A stretch of DNA of 64,000 nt from Dipetalonema caudispina (taxonomy: Eukaryota; Nematoda; Chromadorea; Rhabditida; Onchocercidae), in assembly GCA_013365325.1 (NCBI GenBank), contig JABVXV010000047.1, positions 277,205 through 341,204 on the forward strand, read 5' to 3'. Within the stretch, counting starts at the first letter, position 1; each line of letters begins with the position of its first letter. Positions 1 to 16,251 of this stretch are shown piece by piece. Made by a program: the position numbers and the translations under genes. Below the pieces are notes generated by a model. The model saw only the letters and a list, made by a program, of their open reading frames with translations, was not told the DNA's origin and made no database searches.

Positions 1-259
1 CTGTTCTTTTAAGAACCATTTTCTTGCTCAAATAGCTGGATTTCACTACATATAATCTCATCAAGACTACCAGTCACTGCTCGCTGAGACCAACAGAATT
101 GTTGTACATTTTAGAACTGTGTATTGTGCGGCAAATTTGTTTCTTAGCGACAGACAAAGGTTTCAGTGAAGCATCTCACGTTAAATAAAATTTGGTAGTT
201 ATTTCAGAGAGGAACTTTTTTCACTGCGATATCATCGATTTACAATTTTCCTAACTTAG
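1..259. other. Window edge, probable ribophorin I intron
   Basis: I see no exon here that continues ribophorin I upstream. The stretch ends in an acceptor (cctaacttag) directly before the first recognisable exon at 260, so it is most simply the 3' part of an intron. Confidence 0.5.
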
Positions 260-3200
260 GTTTGCCATTTACAAAGGAAATGCACATGTTCCAAGTATTT
301 ATCCAGTGAAACAAGAAAAAACTGTGATACTTCTGCCTAGCGGGAAGCTTGAATCTCGTACAACAGTCTCACCAACATCAGTCGACAATGGCAAAATAAC
401 TTATGGTCCATATGTAAACCAAAAACCGTACACGTCGGTGAGATTTTTAATTATTTATACATATATATATGTATGCATGTACATTTATTTGTTTACCGGA
501 AGGCAAGTTTTCGAGGTCGAAATTTTAAAATCACAACTTCTTGGTTAAAATAACTTCTTTGAACTGTAAATTTGTTTAAGGTGGAAATCGTTGTGCACTG
601 TGAAAACAACTCGCCGTTCGTTGTAGCAACTGATGTCGTGAGAGTGATTGAAGTTTCACATTGGGGTAATATTGCCGTGGAAGAAGCGATAAGTGTCATT
701 CATAAGGGAGCAGAATTAAAAGTATCCTTGATTTTGTTCAGATGTTTATTGTATTGAAGATGTTATGATATCTTCTTCTAACATTCATTTTCTAGGGTTC
801 ATTTTCTCGTCTTGATTTCCAAATGGATCGAAGGGGGAGTAAAAGGCCAGTGGTAACGCAGTACAAAGTATGTGTTTTTTAATTATGCATTTCAACTTTC
901 ATATTTCTGTTTACGTACTTTGACTTGATTCAAAGAAATAATTGCAGACTTTGTTACCAGCATCGGCGAGAGATATTTATTACCGCGACGAAATTGGCAA
1001 CATCTCTACTTCATCTGTGCGGAAAATGACAGATGTTGTTGAATTAATTGTACAACCGCGTTTCCCATTGTTCGGTGGATGGAAGACGGATTATGTACTT
1101 GGTTATAACGTCCCAGCTTATCAGTATCTTTATTCATCGGGCAATAAATTTGTATTGAAGATGCGTGTTGTCGACCATCTGTTCGACGACGCTGTTATTG
1201 AGAACTTGAAACTGAAAATTATACTACCAGAAGGAAGCAAGTAAGTGTTTACATTTCACAGTTAAGTGCTAGTTTTATTTCGATTTACAATATTTAGTTG
1301 CAGTCGATCGACGAAAGCTGCTACAATTACCCATTGAATATTCTGCTTCCAGGAACTTCAAACTGACAACACCATATCCAGTGACGAGACATCCGAATGA
1401 GTTGCATTTCACATACCTGGACACTACGGGCCGCCCTGTTATTACAATCGAAAAAGATAACCTCGTCGACTTCCATATCCAAATGTTCACTGTATGTTTT
1501 TTTCTTTTTTTTTTTAGGTACTTTTCCTAAGATTTTATAGATAAGCAGTGAATCATAATAAAGCGGAGAACTTTACTTCTCTATTTATGATTGAAAGTGA
1601 AGAAATTCTGATTTCCATTAATAAACAGACTGGAAAGCCATTCTGGTATTAAAGTGGCGTAATGTAAATTTGTCTCGATGTGTTAGTTATTTATCACAAT
1701 AAGATTTTGCAGTTGCACTACGAATTTGACCGCATGCAACTTTGGAGAGAACCTTTCCTTGCTTGTGCCGCTTTCGCAACTTTGTTTCTTGCAATCATCA
1801 TATATGTCCGTTTGGATTTCACAATCTCGCCTGTAAGCTGTTCATTTTCAGTGCTTTTTTATTTTAGGCTTGCCTTTATATGGAATATATATTTCTGGTT
1901 TCTTTGGTCTTTTTCCAAGAACTCCTATTTAAAAATATCTTAGTCTCATACGGAAGACATCAAAGATAATTATTCCTTACTGGTCCTTAAAAGTTTTACT
2001 GATAGGTAAGAAATTGTTTTCTCTCACTTTTCATGTACTTCATTTCTCTATACTGTTTCTCTTCCAACACAGTGTTGTTAATGTGAACTTAAAATTAGAT
2101 ACTAAAAGTTTTTCATTTGCGTTTTGAGGACGTCGCAACGGAAAGTCGCTTGCAAGCACAAGGGCAGGTAGAGCAACTTACGGATCTCCATGCTGATCGA
2201 TTAAAAATTTATGACCATTTTGCGGATGCTGTGAACAAATTCAAGAATACTAAGGTCTTGTTTGCCTTCTACTGTTTTTCGAGCGAAGTTTTCTGAGCAT
2301 TTAAGCATATAAGAACAAGCGGGAGTACTGTATCATGCTTCATATGGTATTGTTTTCTGACTTAGTAAAAATTGTTACTATCACATAATTTCAGGATCTG
2401 GCTGCATTTACAGCAGCAAGAAAAAAGGCAGAGAATGATTTGAAAAATGTTGGACAAGCTATCGGTGATCTGCAGAGCGAATTAAAATCGACAAACGCTG
2501 ACATATCTGACAAAGTATTTCTTTATTTTCGCTCCAGCTTGCTGGCGATTGTTGCATTCAGTGATGTAATGAGACTAGATATAATATTAATTTACAGCTG
2601 TTTAAAGAAAGTGCTAATCATTTCAGATCTTTTTATTGTCTCATATCAGGAGAATTTTATGTGTTACTCCTTGTACAAGATAGGAAGCAGAAGCTGCCTT
2701 TTTGGCAGTAAATAAATGCGAAGAAATGACTCAAATCAAGTATTATTTTCGGATTCTAGTTATAATGTTCATGATTGTTATTTGATTTTAGCTGAACGAA
2801 GTCAACAAAATGCACAAGTTAACGATGGATGTTATAAACAATTATTTGGGACAGGTAAGATTCCCGGTACACCTGAACTAAGAAGTCTAAACTGATGTGA
2901 CTAAATTGTGCGGGTTTCATGTTTTTGTTGATTGTAGTGCTGAGCGATTTTTCGGTCCCTATGGATGCAATAAAAAAGTTGAGTACCTAGAATATTGCAC
3001 CATGTACAGGAATGTGAATTGAAGCTAGATTTTCAAACCACATCATCTTTCATTAGACAGTAATCGACACCACTAATGGTAAAGAGCTGGACAAACTTCT
3101 GTTAGAAATTTTACCTTTGGACTGTGCTGAAACACCAAGAAAATCCTTCGCATAACAGTGTTAGGCAGTCTCAAAGGCTTCACTGCTTGTATATTACTAA

Positions 3201-3598
3201 GGTTGCATTGCATAAACTTTTCTATAAAGTCTTCCTTTGTTAGCCTCCAAATCATCCTATTCATTTTATGAATGTTGAAGCCATCATTGGCTCGAACTGT
3301 TTGACTTTAGCCTGTGAAAGTATGTTAGCGTTCTTCGGAATATATCTCATCATATTTCGAAGCGAAACAGTTATGGTTAGTTCACTAGAGGAGATTTCTT
3401 AAGAAATCTGTGAGATGAAATAATCAGATATGATTTCAGTTTTTTTTTCTATTAATTTAAAACACTGTATAATTTTAGACGGAACGCTTCGTTAAAGGTC
3501 AGCTTTCTAAAATGGCTTTCGCCGATGCAGAGAAGTCGTATGCGCAGAAGTTGAATGAAGCAAAAGAGAGAATGGATTCTGTAATTTATGCTCTGTAA
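260..3598 (+). CDS. RPN1: Ribophorin I, oligosaccharyltransferase subunit 1 (5' truncated by window)
   Basis: ER membrane subunit of the oligosaccharyltransferase complex that transfers N-glycans to nascent proteins. Ten exons keep one frame: 260-437, 581-721, 796-867, 948-1240, 1353-1491, 1713-1832, 2129-2254, 2395-2514, 2792-2854, 3479-3598 (TAA). They give 456 visible residues; the N-terminus lies upstream of the window. Diagnostic family blocks are [38 protein letters not shown] and the HYTYLDT-like FTYLDT. One membrane segment ([20 protein letters not shown]) is followed by the usual cytosolic coiled-coil tail of the last four exons. The acceptor at 2127-2128 is GAG rather than CAG, but the frame and homology demand it. 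An alternative AG near 1302 opens the wrong frame. Identity is firm; exact exon edges are hand-called. Confidence 0.96.
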
Positions 3599-4703
3599 GT
3601 TGCAGACATGGGCGGAGTTATGCTAAAAACATTTCAGAATTGAAGTTAGGTACCATCAACAATGTAAGTGTTAAATTCATTTAAACCAAACGGTAATTTC
3701 GGGAAGAACCTTTCTCCAATGTTAAATGCATCACAGATTACTACCTCGTTTAGCTTTGAATTGTTGCTGAAGTGTTCAATGTGTTTATGATTCTTTTTCG
3801 TCCTGGTTGAGGTGTAGAGAAATGTGGTGTGAGTATAAATAATATAACGAGTGAATGATTGTTGTATTGTTTTTTACCATTCATTCAACATTTCATTTGT
3901 TAAATTATTGTCTTTTCTTTGTAGACCACCTTAAGCTTATTCTTGTTTCTTCTAGAAGTTTATTAAGGTTGTATCTGATTTTTTTTCTTGTTGCTGGTTG
4001 TTTTCGTTACAAATCAAATGATAATAAGCTTAGTTAGCTCGGGATGTTCTTCGGTGCAATTTCTGAAGTGTTATAGGACAGTACAGTGTTAATCAGATCG
4101 TGTAATAATTTGATAATTTAAGATTTGGAGAATTCTTTATCAAGTACAAGTTTAACGTTTTGTTTCACTAAGTGTACGTTGGTAGTTTATTGTTGAGGGA
4201 GATTTCAGTTTATCTATTATTTACTTTTTTGTTACTATATTTGACCAGTTATAAGAGCATAAATTTTACGAAATATTTAGCAGTTACTTTTTTTTTTGAT
4301 ATGCTTGCATATGCGGCTCCATGTATGGTTCTTGCAAATTTTCGACTTGCAGCAGAATTGAAGTTCATTGTTTGGTGATTCGGAAACTTTTCGAAGTAAT
4401 CCATTGCGGAATATTTAATATCCTCTGGGATGCAATAGTTTATAACTTCTCAATATTAATTTGCAATTTTCGTAGCTAATCCCTAACATATATATTATTT
4501 TTTCATTACTGCTGTTGCAAGACTTTGTTGTTTTAAAGTTGGAAATTTTCCGTGTGGAGTAGGAGTTAGGATAATATGGCAGAATTTGGAGAAAACAGTT
4601 TTAGTATCTCCCTCTCTGATGTTTTATCTTGGTGGTTTTTACATTTTCAGATATTACTTGTTTGTATTGTGAAAAAGATCCACTTATTTGATGACATACT
4701 GGT
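3599..4703. other. Intergenic, ribophorin I 3' region to BET1
   Basis: T-rich, with no supportable exon. An acceptor-like site (acattttcag) ends at 4650, 53 bases before the BET1 start, and could be its spliced-leader site. Confidence 0.5.
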
Positions 4704-5036
4704 ATGACATATCGAGGAAGCAGTAATGGTGTAAATGTGATGGGTGAAAATAATGATGGAACATTCATGGAACGTCGTAATGATGCTTTGGTTGAAAAGC
4801 TATCCGGAAAGGTAGCTGCATTAAAGAAAATAACAATAGCAATTGGTGATGATGTACGGGAACAGAATCGTTTGTTAAATGAAATGGAAACGGATTTCGA
4901 TGCATCGAAAGGTTTGCTTGGCTCAACGATGCGAAAATTGAGTCGAGTTGCTAAAGCTGGTGGCAAACATTTGACATGTTATCTTGTTTTGTTTGCATTA
5001 TTCGTCTTCTTGATAATTTATTATTTGATTCGTTAG
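4704..5036 (+). CDS. BET1: BET1-like vesicle SNARE
   Basis: Tail-anchored SNARE for ER-to-Golgi transport, normally acting with membrin/GOS28, syntaxin 5 and Sec22 or Ykt6 partners. The single exon encodes 110 aa, close to the usual 115-120. The SNARE helix runs from about residue 20 to 85 (ERRNDALVEKLSGKVAALK, then EQNRLLNEMETDFD, then LGSTMRKL). A C-terminal anchor of about 18 hydrophobic residues (LTCYLVLFALFVFLIIYYL) precedes a short charged end. The ATG is the first in frame, and an acceptor-like AG lies 53 bases upstream, fitting trans-splicing. It sits 1.1 kb behind ribophorin I, also an early secretory pathway gene. An antisense frame across it is a shadow. Confidence 0.93.
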   Translation: MTYRGSSNGVNVMGENNDGTFMERRNDALVEKLSGKVAALKKITIAIGDDVREQNRLLNEMETDFDASKGLLGSTMRKLSRVAKAGGKHLTCYLVLFALFVFLIIYYLIR

Positions 5037-5736
5037 CCCAAATTAGGGGAATTTATGGACAAGGGTCTGTCTCCTTGCGTCTTATTTTTTTAATAGTATT
5101 TTTTTTATAGTCAATTTTTTCCTTTGACCCCACTTAATGTTTGTTTCAAGTTCCGCCATCACGTTTTCTGAATAATGAATAGTTTTATAGCTGAAAGCTG
5201 CCCACTCAAAATTTTTGGTCGGAGGGAATCCCGTTAATTAACGTCCGTTTTGGGGGAAAGTCAGCGTCTTAAGACTTCCATAAGCTATAGTACATCTTTG
5301 AAAGCAATAGATCCATCACTGTTCTGTGTTATAGGTAAGTTGATATGTTCATATATTTGGTGACTTGAATCTAATCTGGTTGTCTTAACTTGATGTTTTT
5401 GGCTTTCTGCTGTATTTTGGTTTGTAAATGTTTTTTGTGATATCAAACGATACCATTTTAGTTATAATATATGATAAATTGTCTAATGTAACAGAGACAA
5501 TTCAGAGAAACTTCAAATCATAATTTAGGGTTTTTTTACAAAGTATGGCTCCTGTACTGAATCTTACCGTCCCACTGTAATTCGGGACCTCTCATTCAGT
5601 TGGCTAGTTTTCGTGATACTTCCTAAAAAACATTTCGTTCTGCCAGAATGAGTCCAGCAGGTACAGATGTACACTGTTTGTTGTGTCGGAATGATTTTTA
5701 CTTTTTTCACGTAGATTCATACGTTTGCATTTTTAA
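5037..5736. other. Intergenic between BET1 and the 114-aa gene
   Basis: No exon is supportable. An acceptor-like site (ttttttcacgtag) ends at 5714, about 20 bases before the next ATG. Confidence 0.45.
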
Positions 5737-6156
5737 ATGAAAGGAATAGCGAGTTACTCTCGTATATCGTGGCTGGCAAGTAAAATAATGTCGCGAACTG
5801 TACATTTAATTCCGGTTTACCGAATTAATTTATCACCTAAATTTGAGAATTTTAACCTTATTACCAACAAGGACTGGAATCATTTTTGCAACCACACAAA
5901 TCGTTTCAATCCTTTGCATCATCCTGTCAATGGTAAGGGGAACAAACATGGAGAGATATCTCCGATTCTTCTTATAGTTATTTTTGGAGGTAATTTTTGA
6001 TGAATGAACGGAAACTGCTGCTAACTGCTTAATAAATTGAAGAATTAAGTTTTAATTGTTTTAGCTGTTCAATTACTAGAAGGGTGTTCAGGTCAGTTAT
6101 TGGGTTGGAATAATATTCGGAGGGATTCTATGAGACAAAAAGCGCGAACGAGCTAG
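5737..6156 (+). CDS. Small unrecognised membrane protein, 114 aa, two exons
   Basis: Exon 1 is 5737-5989 and exon 2 is 6065-6156 (TAG). The intron is 75 bases, with donor GTAATT and acceptor TTTTAG, and phase is kept (G|CT, Ala). Residues 1-30 (start MKGIASYSRISWLASKIMSR) are basic and hydroxylated with almost no acidic residues, like a mitochondrial targeting sequence. A second good ATG lies at 5788. The middle is His/Asn-rich. A hydrophobic segment (ISPILLIVIFGAVQLLEG) crosses the exon junction, and the tail is basic (RRDSMRQKARTS). This resembles a small inner-membrane or respiratory accessory subunit, but I do not recognise the family. The junction falling inside a continuous hydrophobic segment is the best evidence that the gene is real. 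A paralogue-free short gene such as this is easily missed by annotation. Confidence 0.6.
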
Positions 6157-7665
6157 TTCAAGTTCCTCGTAATGTATTTATTTTGTATGTTCGAGAATTA
6201 TTACCGAATATTATTGTATTTGAGTAAGTATTACCAAATACTATTATTACCAATTAGAGGGTTAACATCGAATTCGAGACAGGTAGTTCTCGCTTAGCAG
6301 AACTGTTTCGACGAAGATGTCATTCAGCCTCCCTTTGAACAGCTCTTTACGTTAGTATTCCATAGAAGCTGCAAGAAATGTAGGAATGATTGAGACAAAG
6401 ATGTATTTGGCTTTGCCAGTGTTAAGTTACCATAGAAATACATGCAAAGAAAAGTAATGGACGACACTATCAATGCAAAATGCAAACGCTGCAAGGACCT
6501 TTTCTCGTTGTTAACTTCTACTTCTGTGACATGAGCTGAAACCCTACTCCGCCAGTTCTCTGCTTTATAGAGTCTCAATTTGCTTGAAGCAATGTTATAT
6601 TTAACTTGGGGAATGAAAGTGTGCACATGCTGTACTGCATGTTCCCTCAAAAATTCATTATGGCTTCATTAAATTACTACGATTCTCTGTGAGCTTACTA
6701 GTGTACTTTCAACTAAATCTCAGTTGAAAATGTAAAACCTTTGACTTTGTTAGTTAATAATAGTGCATTAAACCGATATTGTGTCAGACCTATTAATATA
6801 ACAGGCGCTGCTATACTTATTCATCCCAGTTAGCCTACAAGCTCATAGCGTAAATTAGATTTTTTACCAAGCTTTTATATTTTTCGCCATAGCCATGAGG
6901 AATGTCTAACGACCAGAAAAAGTCTTGCTCACTCCAAAGAGTATTGGAATCTGCGCATATATGGACAACAATTAGGTTCAACAAGCTAACTGAACTAACG
7001 ATCTCTACCTGACGTATGATCAAGATGTTTATTGAACCCTTTTGTAACTACGTATGTTTTGGAAAGCAATGGTAGCTTTCTCTAACTCCACAACAATTAT
7101 AAGACCTTTTAGGATCGTGCAACAAACGTAACAGCTTAACTCCAATCAAAGAAGTCTGAATTTCAACCGTGTAACGAAGTAGGATCAGCACATGACCTTA
7201 CATAACCTTATGTGTAAACAGCGGCCAGTCTTAACATCCAAGAAGAAATTAATTAGCGCATGGTTCCTGTTGGGGTGGCACATTCAGGTAGCAGCAATCC
7301 GTTGGTGTCGTTTTGGAAATCTATCCTCACCCTATAATCATTCTTTGTGATTATGATGCATCACACGAGTAAATGTTATTTAATCTGCATATTGATCTAG
7401 ATATGGAAGTAATACTAATCTTAACAGTCCACCGAGGTTTGCTGTAGTTTCTCCTTCCAGTTTTCCTGAACAGCGGTGTATCTTCCGTAGTGGTTAACGT
7501 GACAATCTCTTACTAGTGCTTGACCATGAATTCCGGTCGTCTTTTTTCTCAGGTTTACACATTCTGAAGGTTCATGTTGTGCACATAGCGTCCAGATTTT
7601 GAATGAAGCCGATTTGCGTGTATTTTTCCCAAAAAATATAAAATTTAACAATTTATAGCAAAATT
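6157..7665. other. Intergenic before IMP dehydrogenase
   Basis: About 1.5 kb without a convincing exon. Open - strand frames at 6324-6650 and 7421-7651 show no family motif or splice support and were not accepted. Confidence 0.5.
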
Positions 7666-12023
<4,358 letters not shown>

Positions 12024-12990
12024 GCTTATCAGATTTCTTTTCAACAAGTTATATTGTTAGGAATAGCATTTTATTTTTATGAGAAAATCATACTTAGAGA
12101 AAAATCATACATGAGAGCTGTTCATAACAATCTTGAAATGCAAAAAAAGAGATCTGAAGTAATTAATAGTTGTTTTCAGTTACGACAAACGCCTTTATTG
12201 AAGTATGGGGAAATCTGCCGAATAACTCAGTTCACTGCGGATTTAAGAATTTCACTGTTGCAGTAAATTTGTTGAATTTTTTTTAATATTTTTCTTTATA
12301 GAACAGATTTGGTAATGGTTTTTGGTCTCATAATTCTCCTGAGAGGTTTTGACTTATGGAGTAACGTATTGATAAAACAGCTTCTTTGGATGAAGTCTAT
12401 TCATTTATTTATGTTTGTTGATTTGTCACTATGCTAGTATGTTCTCAGCGACTTCTCTTCCGTTTAATATAGGTTTATTTGTTTAGGTTATGCTCTTCTA
12501 CCTTCCACTTTTTATAATGAGTAAGGTTTTTATTATTAACTAAATTGGTTTACCTCCAGTATTTACCAAATTTAATAATAGTTTTGGATAATGTGTTGTT
12601 GCTCATATTGTTATATTCGTATATTGTCCACATTTGCGATTAAAGTGCATTCCACTTTAGATTACCATGTATTTTATTTGACAAAAACTGATCATTATAT
12701 CACTTGAAGTACAATTATTCAGTAGGATTAGTGATCTCATATGCCGTAAGAGAGTTGAAATACATATTGCTCTCATTATCTCAAGAACACTAAGTGGGGA
12801 AACCATCAATAACCCTTGCAGAGGACTGGAATACACAATCTTGAAATGGTTATAGTGCAGAAATGCCTGTCGCTATCTTTTCCCAGTAAAGTTTTAAGTT
12901 TCAAAATATTTTTGGATTTTCATTTGACAAATTGGACGTGTTGTTTATCAGATCGTTGCTTCCTTAGAGGTCGTGAAAAGATTCAGAAGG
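12024..12990. other. Intergenic, IMPDH 3' region to PUSL1
   Basis: T-rich, with no supportable exon. It ends in an acceptor-like aaagattcag at 12977-12986, four bases before the PUSL1 start. Confidence 0.5.
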
Positions 12991-15071
12991 ATGTGCAGAA
13001 GTGAAGCGTATCGGTATTTACTATGGGCATCCTATGATGGTGCTCGGTTTCTGTCTATTGCTGATGGAAGTATCAATTATAGTGTACTTAGTTTTCTGAA
13101 GGCACTTGTACTAGGAACTTTTCCTGATATTGGAAAGCAGTTAAAAATGTCGCCATCAAGCAGGTTTGTCGTTTATCAATACTTCATACAAATTCAGTGA
13201 TTTTAAAGATGTTGCAAATACAACTTAGTAATCTCTAAAATGCCGAGGAGTCCTGAGGCTTTTTGTACGAAATTATTCATTCCGGGCTTAACCAATTCAG
13301 AACTGATGCGGGAGTACATGCGATTCGAAACGCTTTCATCATGCAAATTCCCATCAGAAATGCGGACGTAGGCAAAAGTAACCTATTAGATGAGTGGAAT
13401 CACAAAGCTAATGAATGCATTGGTACATCATTACGTGTTCTAGATTTTCATACCGTCTCAAGAGGTTTCTGTTCCAGGAGAAATGTTTCATACAGGTATA
13501 TATGCTTTCTGTTTCGCTTAGTGAAATTCGTAGAAGATAGGGTTAAAAACTAAACGTGATAAAAAAATTTACCTACATAATTTCATTTGCATTGGCTTTT
13601 AAGTGAAGAGTAGATTGGAGTGTTGTGAATTCTTCAATTCATGGTGTAACCAATACTGACGAACATGTGATATCTCTTTCCTTTCCGAAATTTTGTAGAA
13701 AATATAAATATCGATTAGCCGTAGCAGAAAACGAGGAAGAATGGTTGAGAAATACAGAACAACCGTTATTATGGCAATTCGCCGAAAGGCCATATATGTG
13801 GTTCTTGCCGAATGGTTTTGATATCCGGAAGGCTGCAGATGCATGTTCCTTATTTCAAGTGAATTTTTAACCTATCTTTTATTTTCATCATTTTAAGTTG
13901 TAAACTCCATGGTATTCATTGCAGTACAATTTCACATTTTCTATTCTAAACCCGGAGAAAGCGTCCTTTCTTTTCATGGTACCCACAATATGGCTTCATT
14001 CATGAAATATCCGCTGCGTAATCGCTTAAAGACTGATAGTCGCACTCCGACGATGAGACATATGCTACATGTTGGTATTTCTGGAGGTAAATGTAACTTA
14101 TGTTTTTTTATATGCTTCGCTAGCCTTTTTATTTACTAAAAGATTATTGTAACCAATTTTGCAATACGGTGTACAAGAAAGCGATGAGTTGCAATCATTT
14201 ATCATGCGTGCAATAAGTATGGCTCAAATACTGAGTTCTCGGTAATATGTCCATTCTGAAAAGTTGTTCAGACGCTTCAAAGTTATCTGTACACACCCCT
14301 CGCTAACAACACATCGCCTTAATCTTGGATCAAATATTTCTTGAAGCCAGGATAACTGGACTAAATCAAGATAATTGAACTTTGCAGGAGAGAGTCGTTT
14401 TGGGAATGCTAATGGTTTCAATTTAATCGATATTAATGTTATTTCAAGATCTTTTTTGCGATCACAAGTGAGCTATGTCTTTTCATTTCTTGCCATTAAA
14501 CGATTTTTTTTTTTTTGTGTCACAATAACTGGAATTGACGTTTCATGATCAGGGTCGGACAAGGAAGGATTATAAGAAACTGAATGACCCGAAGCATCTG
14601 TTTATGTCTGTATGTTTATATGTTCTTTAGGAGTCTAGACTAAAGCGAAGAATTTGATGAACTAAGCAGCAAACTTCATTAGCTGGGAAAATTGCGGACT
14701 TACGTATACGGCCAAAAATGACCCATCGTCCAGATCACAAATTGGAGGACTGATAAATTGTTAAATCTAACGGTCTCTTAATTTGCTGTATTTTGCTTTA
14801 ACTGATAATAAGGTGCTGATATTACTTTCAGATAAGGCATATGGTACGCACCATTGTCGAGCATGCTTACGGACGTTTGCAGCGGGAACGTCTGATATGG
14901 TTCCTAAACAACCCAAATCCTGAAAATTTACATCATTTCGGGATGGTAACAGCTCCACCCCAAGGATTATTCTTAGAAGATGTTGTATACGACGAACGAA
15001 TGTTTGTTAATCCCGTACCGTACCATTACCATAGCTGGGATGATGAAATGCTTTGTGATGAATCGTTTTGA
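12991..15071 (+). CDS. PUSL1: TruA-family tRNA pseudouridine synthase, PUSL1-like
   Basis: Isomerises uridine to pseudouridine in RNA. Six exons: 12991-13163, 13301-13495, 13699-13858, 13978-14086, 14388-14467, 14832-15071 (TGA), giving 318 aa. Family features: N-terminal YLLWASYDGARF; the catalytic loop SRTDAGVHA, with the nucleophile Asp at about residue 60; KYKYRL; GTHNMASF; and SRSFLRSQIRHMVRTIVE, which is formed only by joining the exons ending 14467 and starting 14832. The short exon 14388-14467 was found by this motif. One junction is abnormal: homology and phase require an exon start at 13978, but the bases before it are ttttcat, not ttttcag (finding). Nearby AGs at 13924, 13957 and 13961 break the frame. 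The start was chosen as the first ATG after an acceptor-like AG. Confidence 0.92.
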
Positions 15072-15390
15072 TAAAAGTGAAACGTATCATATGTAGGTTA
15101 AAGATATGATAACAGAAGTATATTTGTTTTTACCAATAACTTTCTGTTTAAATATACTAAAATCCATATTTCCATTAATGAACACTTTTACTAGATCCTA
15201 TCACCATATTATTACCATTAATGGGATACAGGATATGAACCCATCACTCCGAAACACCAGAAATACTTTGGTCAAATGGTCACTTTCTCTGCGAGAGCCT
15301 CAGATTTCGAAATATAATCACGTGTGGGGCGGTCACGCAGTGGCAAAGTGGGCCTGAATATGTCATGGCAGTCACATGTGTAGACGAATA

Positions 15391-15927
15391 TAGGTAACCT
15401 GTCGAAATCTTGAAGTCGTATTCAACAAGAGCACTTATAGTTCTTATGTCATCACTATCGAGAGACTTGACGAACACTCTTCCCGATGTGTTACTATCCT
15501 ACAGCTAGAAAACGCATTGCACTGGATGACCGGGCAAATTCCGAGTCGGCCAATCGTGCCATCGACCTCGCCGAAACCATTTGTGGCTATTTGTATTGAG
15601 ACGGTTACTGCTTTATTCTGCGTTTTACTGCTAGACTTTTCAAATTTCAAACAGAGTGTGTTAATTGTTGGTGTGAGTCACTCTACCCATACCATAAACA
15701 AGCATAACTCCTTTGCAGTTGACACTTTTGCGGATAATAAATTGTACAGTGGGGTCGAAGTATTTCTATGTACGAATGAATACAATCTTGGGGGTACCAC
15801 GAGATCAAATGATCGTCTCAGCACGGGTCATGTCCATCTAGCGATTTTTTCCAGTTTACTACCATATTGTAAATATCGTGAAAAAGAAGTGCCCCGTGCA
15901 TTATCCTATGAGTCAACCATTTGGTGA
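15391..15927 (+). other. Open frame of 178 codons, unrecognised, doubtful
   Basis: The frame is open from just after tatag at 15390 to a stop at 15925-15927. It contains segments such as ENALHWMTGQIPSRPIVP and a hydrophobic run VAICIETVTALFCVLLL. There is no early ATG, no family motif I recognise, and no downstream exon. It may be a remnant of a mobile element, an exon of an unknown gene, or chance in a region of moderate GC. Confidence 0.2.
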
Positions 15928-16186
15928 TTCCTGTCGTTAAACCTTAATGGGACAGTACGATTCCTCTTGTGACGGAATTCACAAATATTTTGTGTTTCAG
16001 ACATCAGATACTGTTATCATTTCCGAATTACAATTGGAAGCAACTCACAATGAAATGTCCTCTACTCCTTTTTAATATGATTATATCACTAATACCAAAG
16101 AAGGAGGATCAAACCCTTTTCATCGCAGAGATTGATGTATATGTATGTACGTCACTATCCGTGTCTATAAGCGAATATAAGTGGAG

Positions 16187-16251
16187 GTGAATGTGGTGGG
16201 TGTGAATGTGGATGTGTGTGTGTGTGTGTATGTGTGTATGTGTGTGTGTAT
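16187..16251. repeat. TG microsatellite
   Basis: Impure (TG)n with TATG interruptions, about 65 bases, in the intergenic region. Confidence 0.9.

Noticed and set aside
3073..3264. - strand open frame in the last ribophorin I intron
   Set aside because: Protein-like in part, but no family, no start context and no second exon.
6324..6650. - strand open frame of 108 codons
   Set aside because: No motif, splice context or start context; such lengths occur by chance here.
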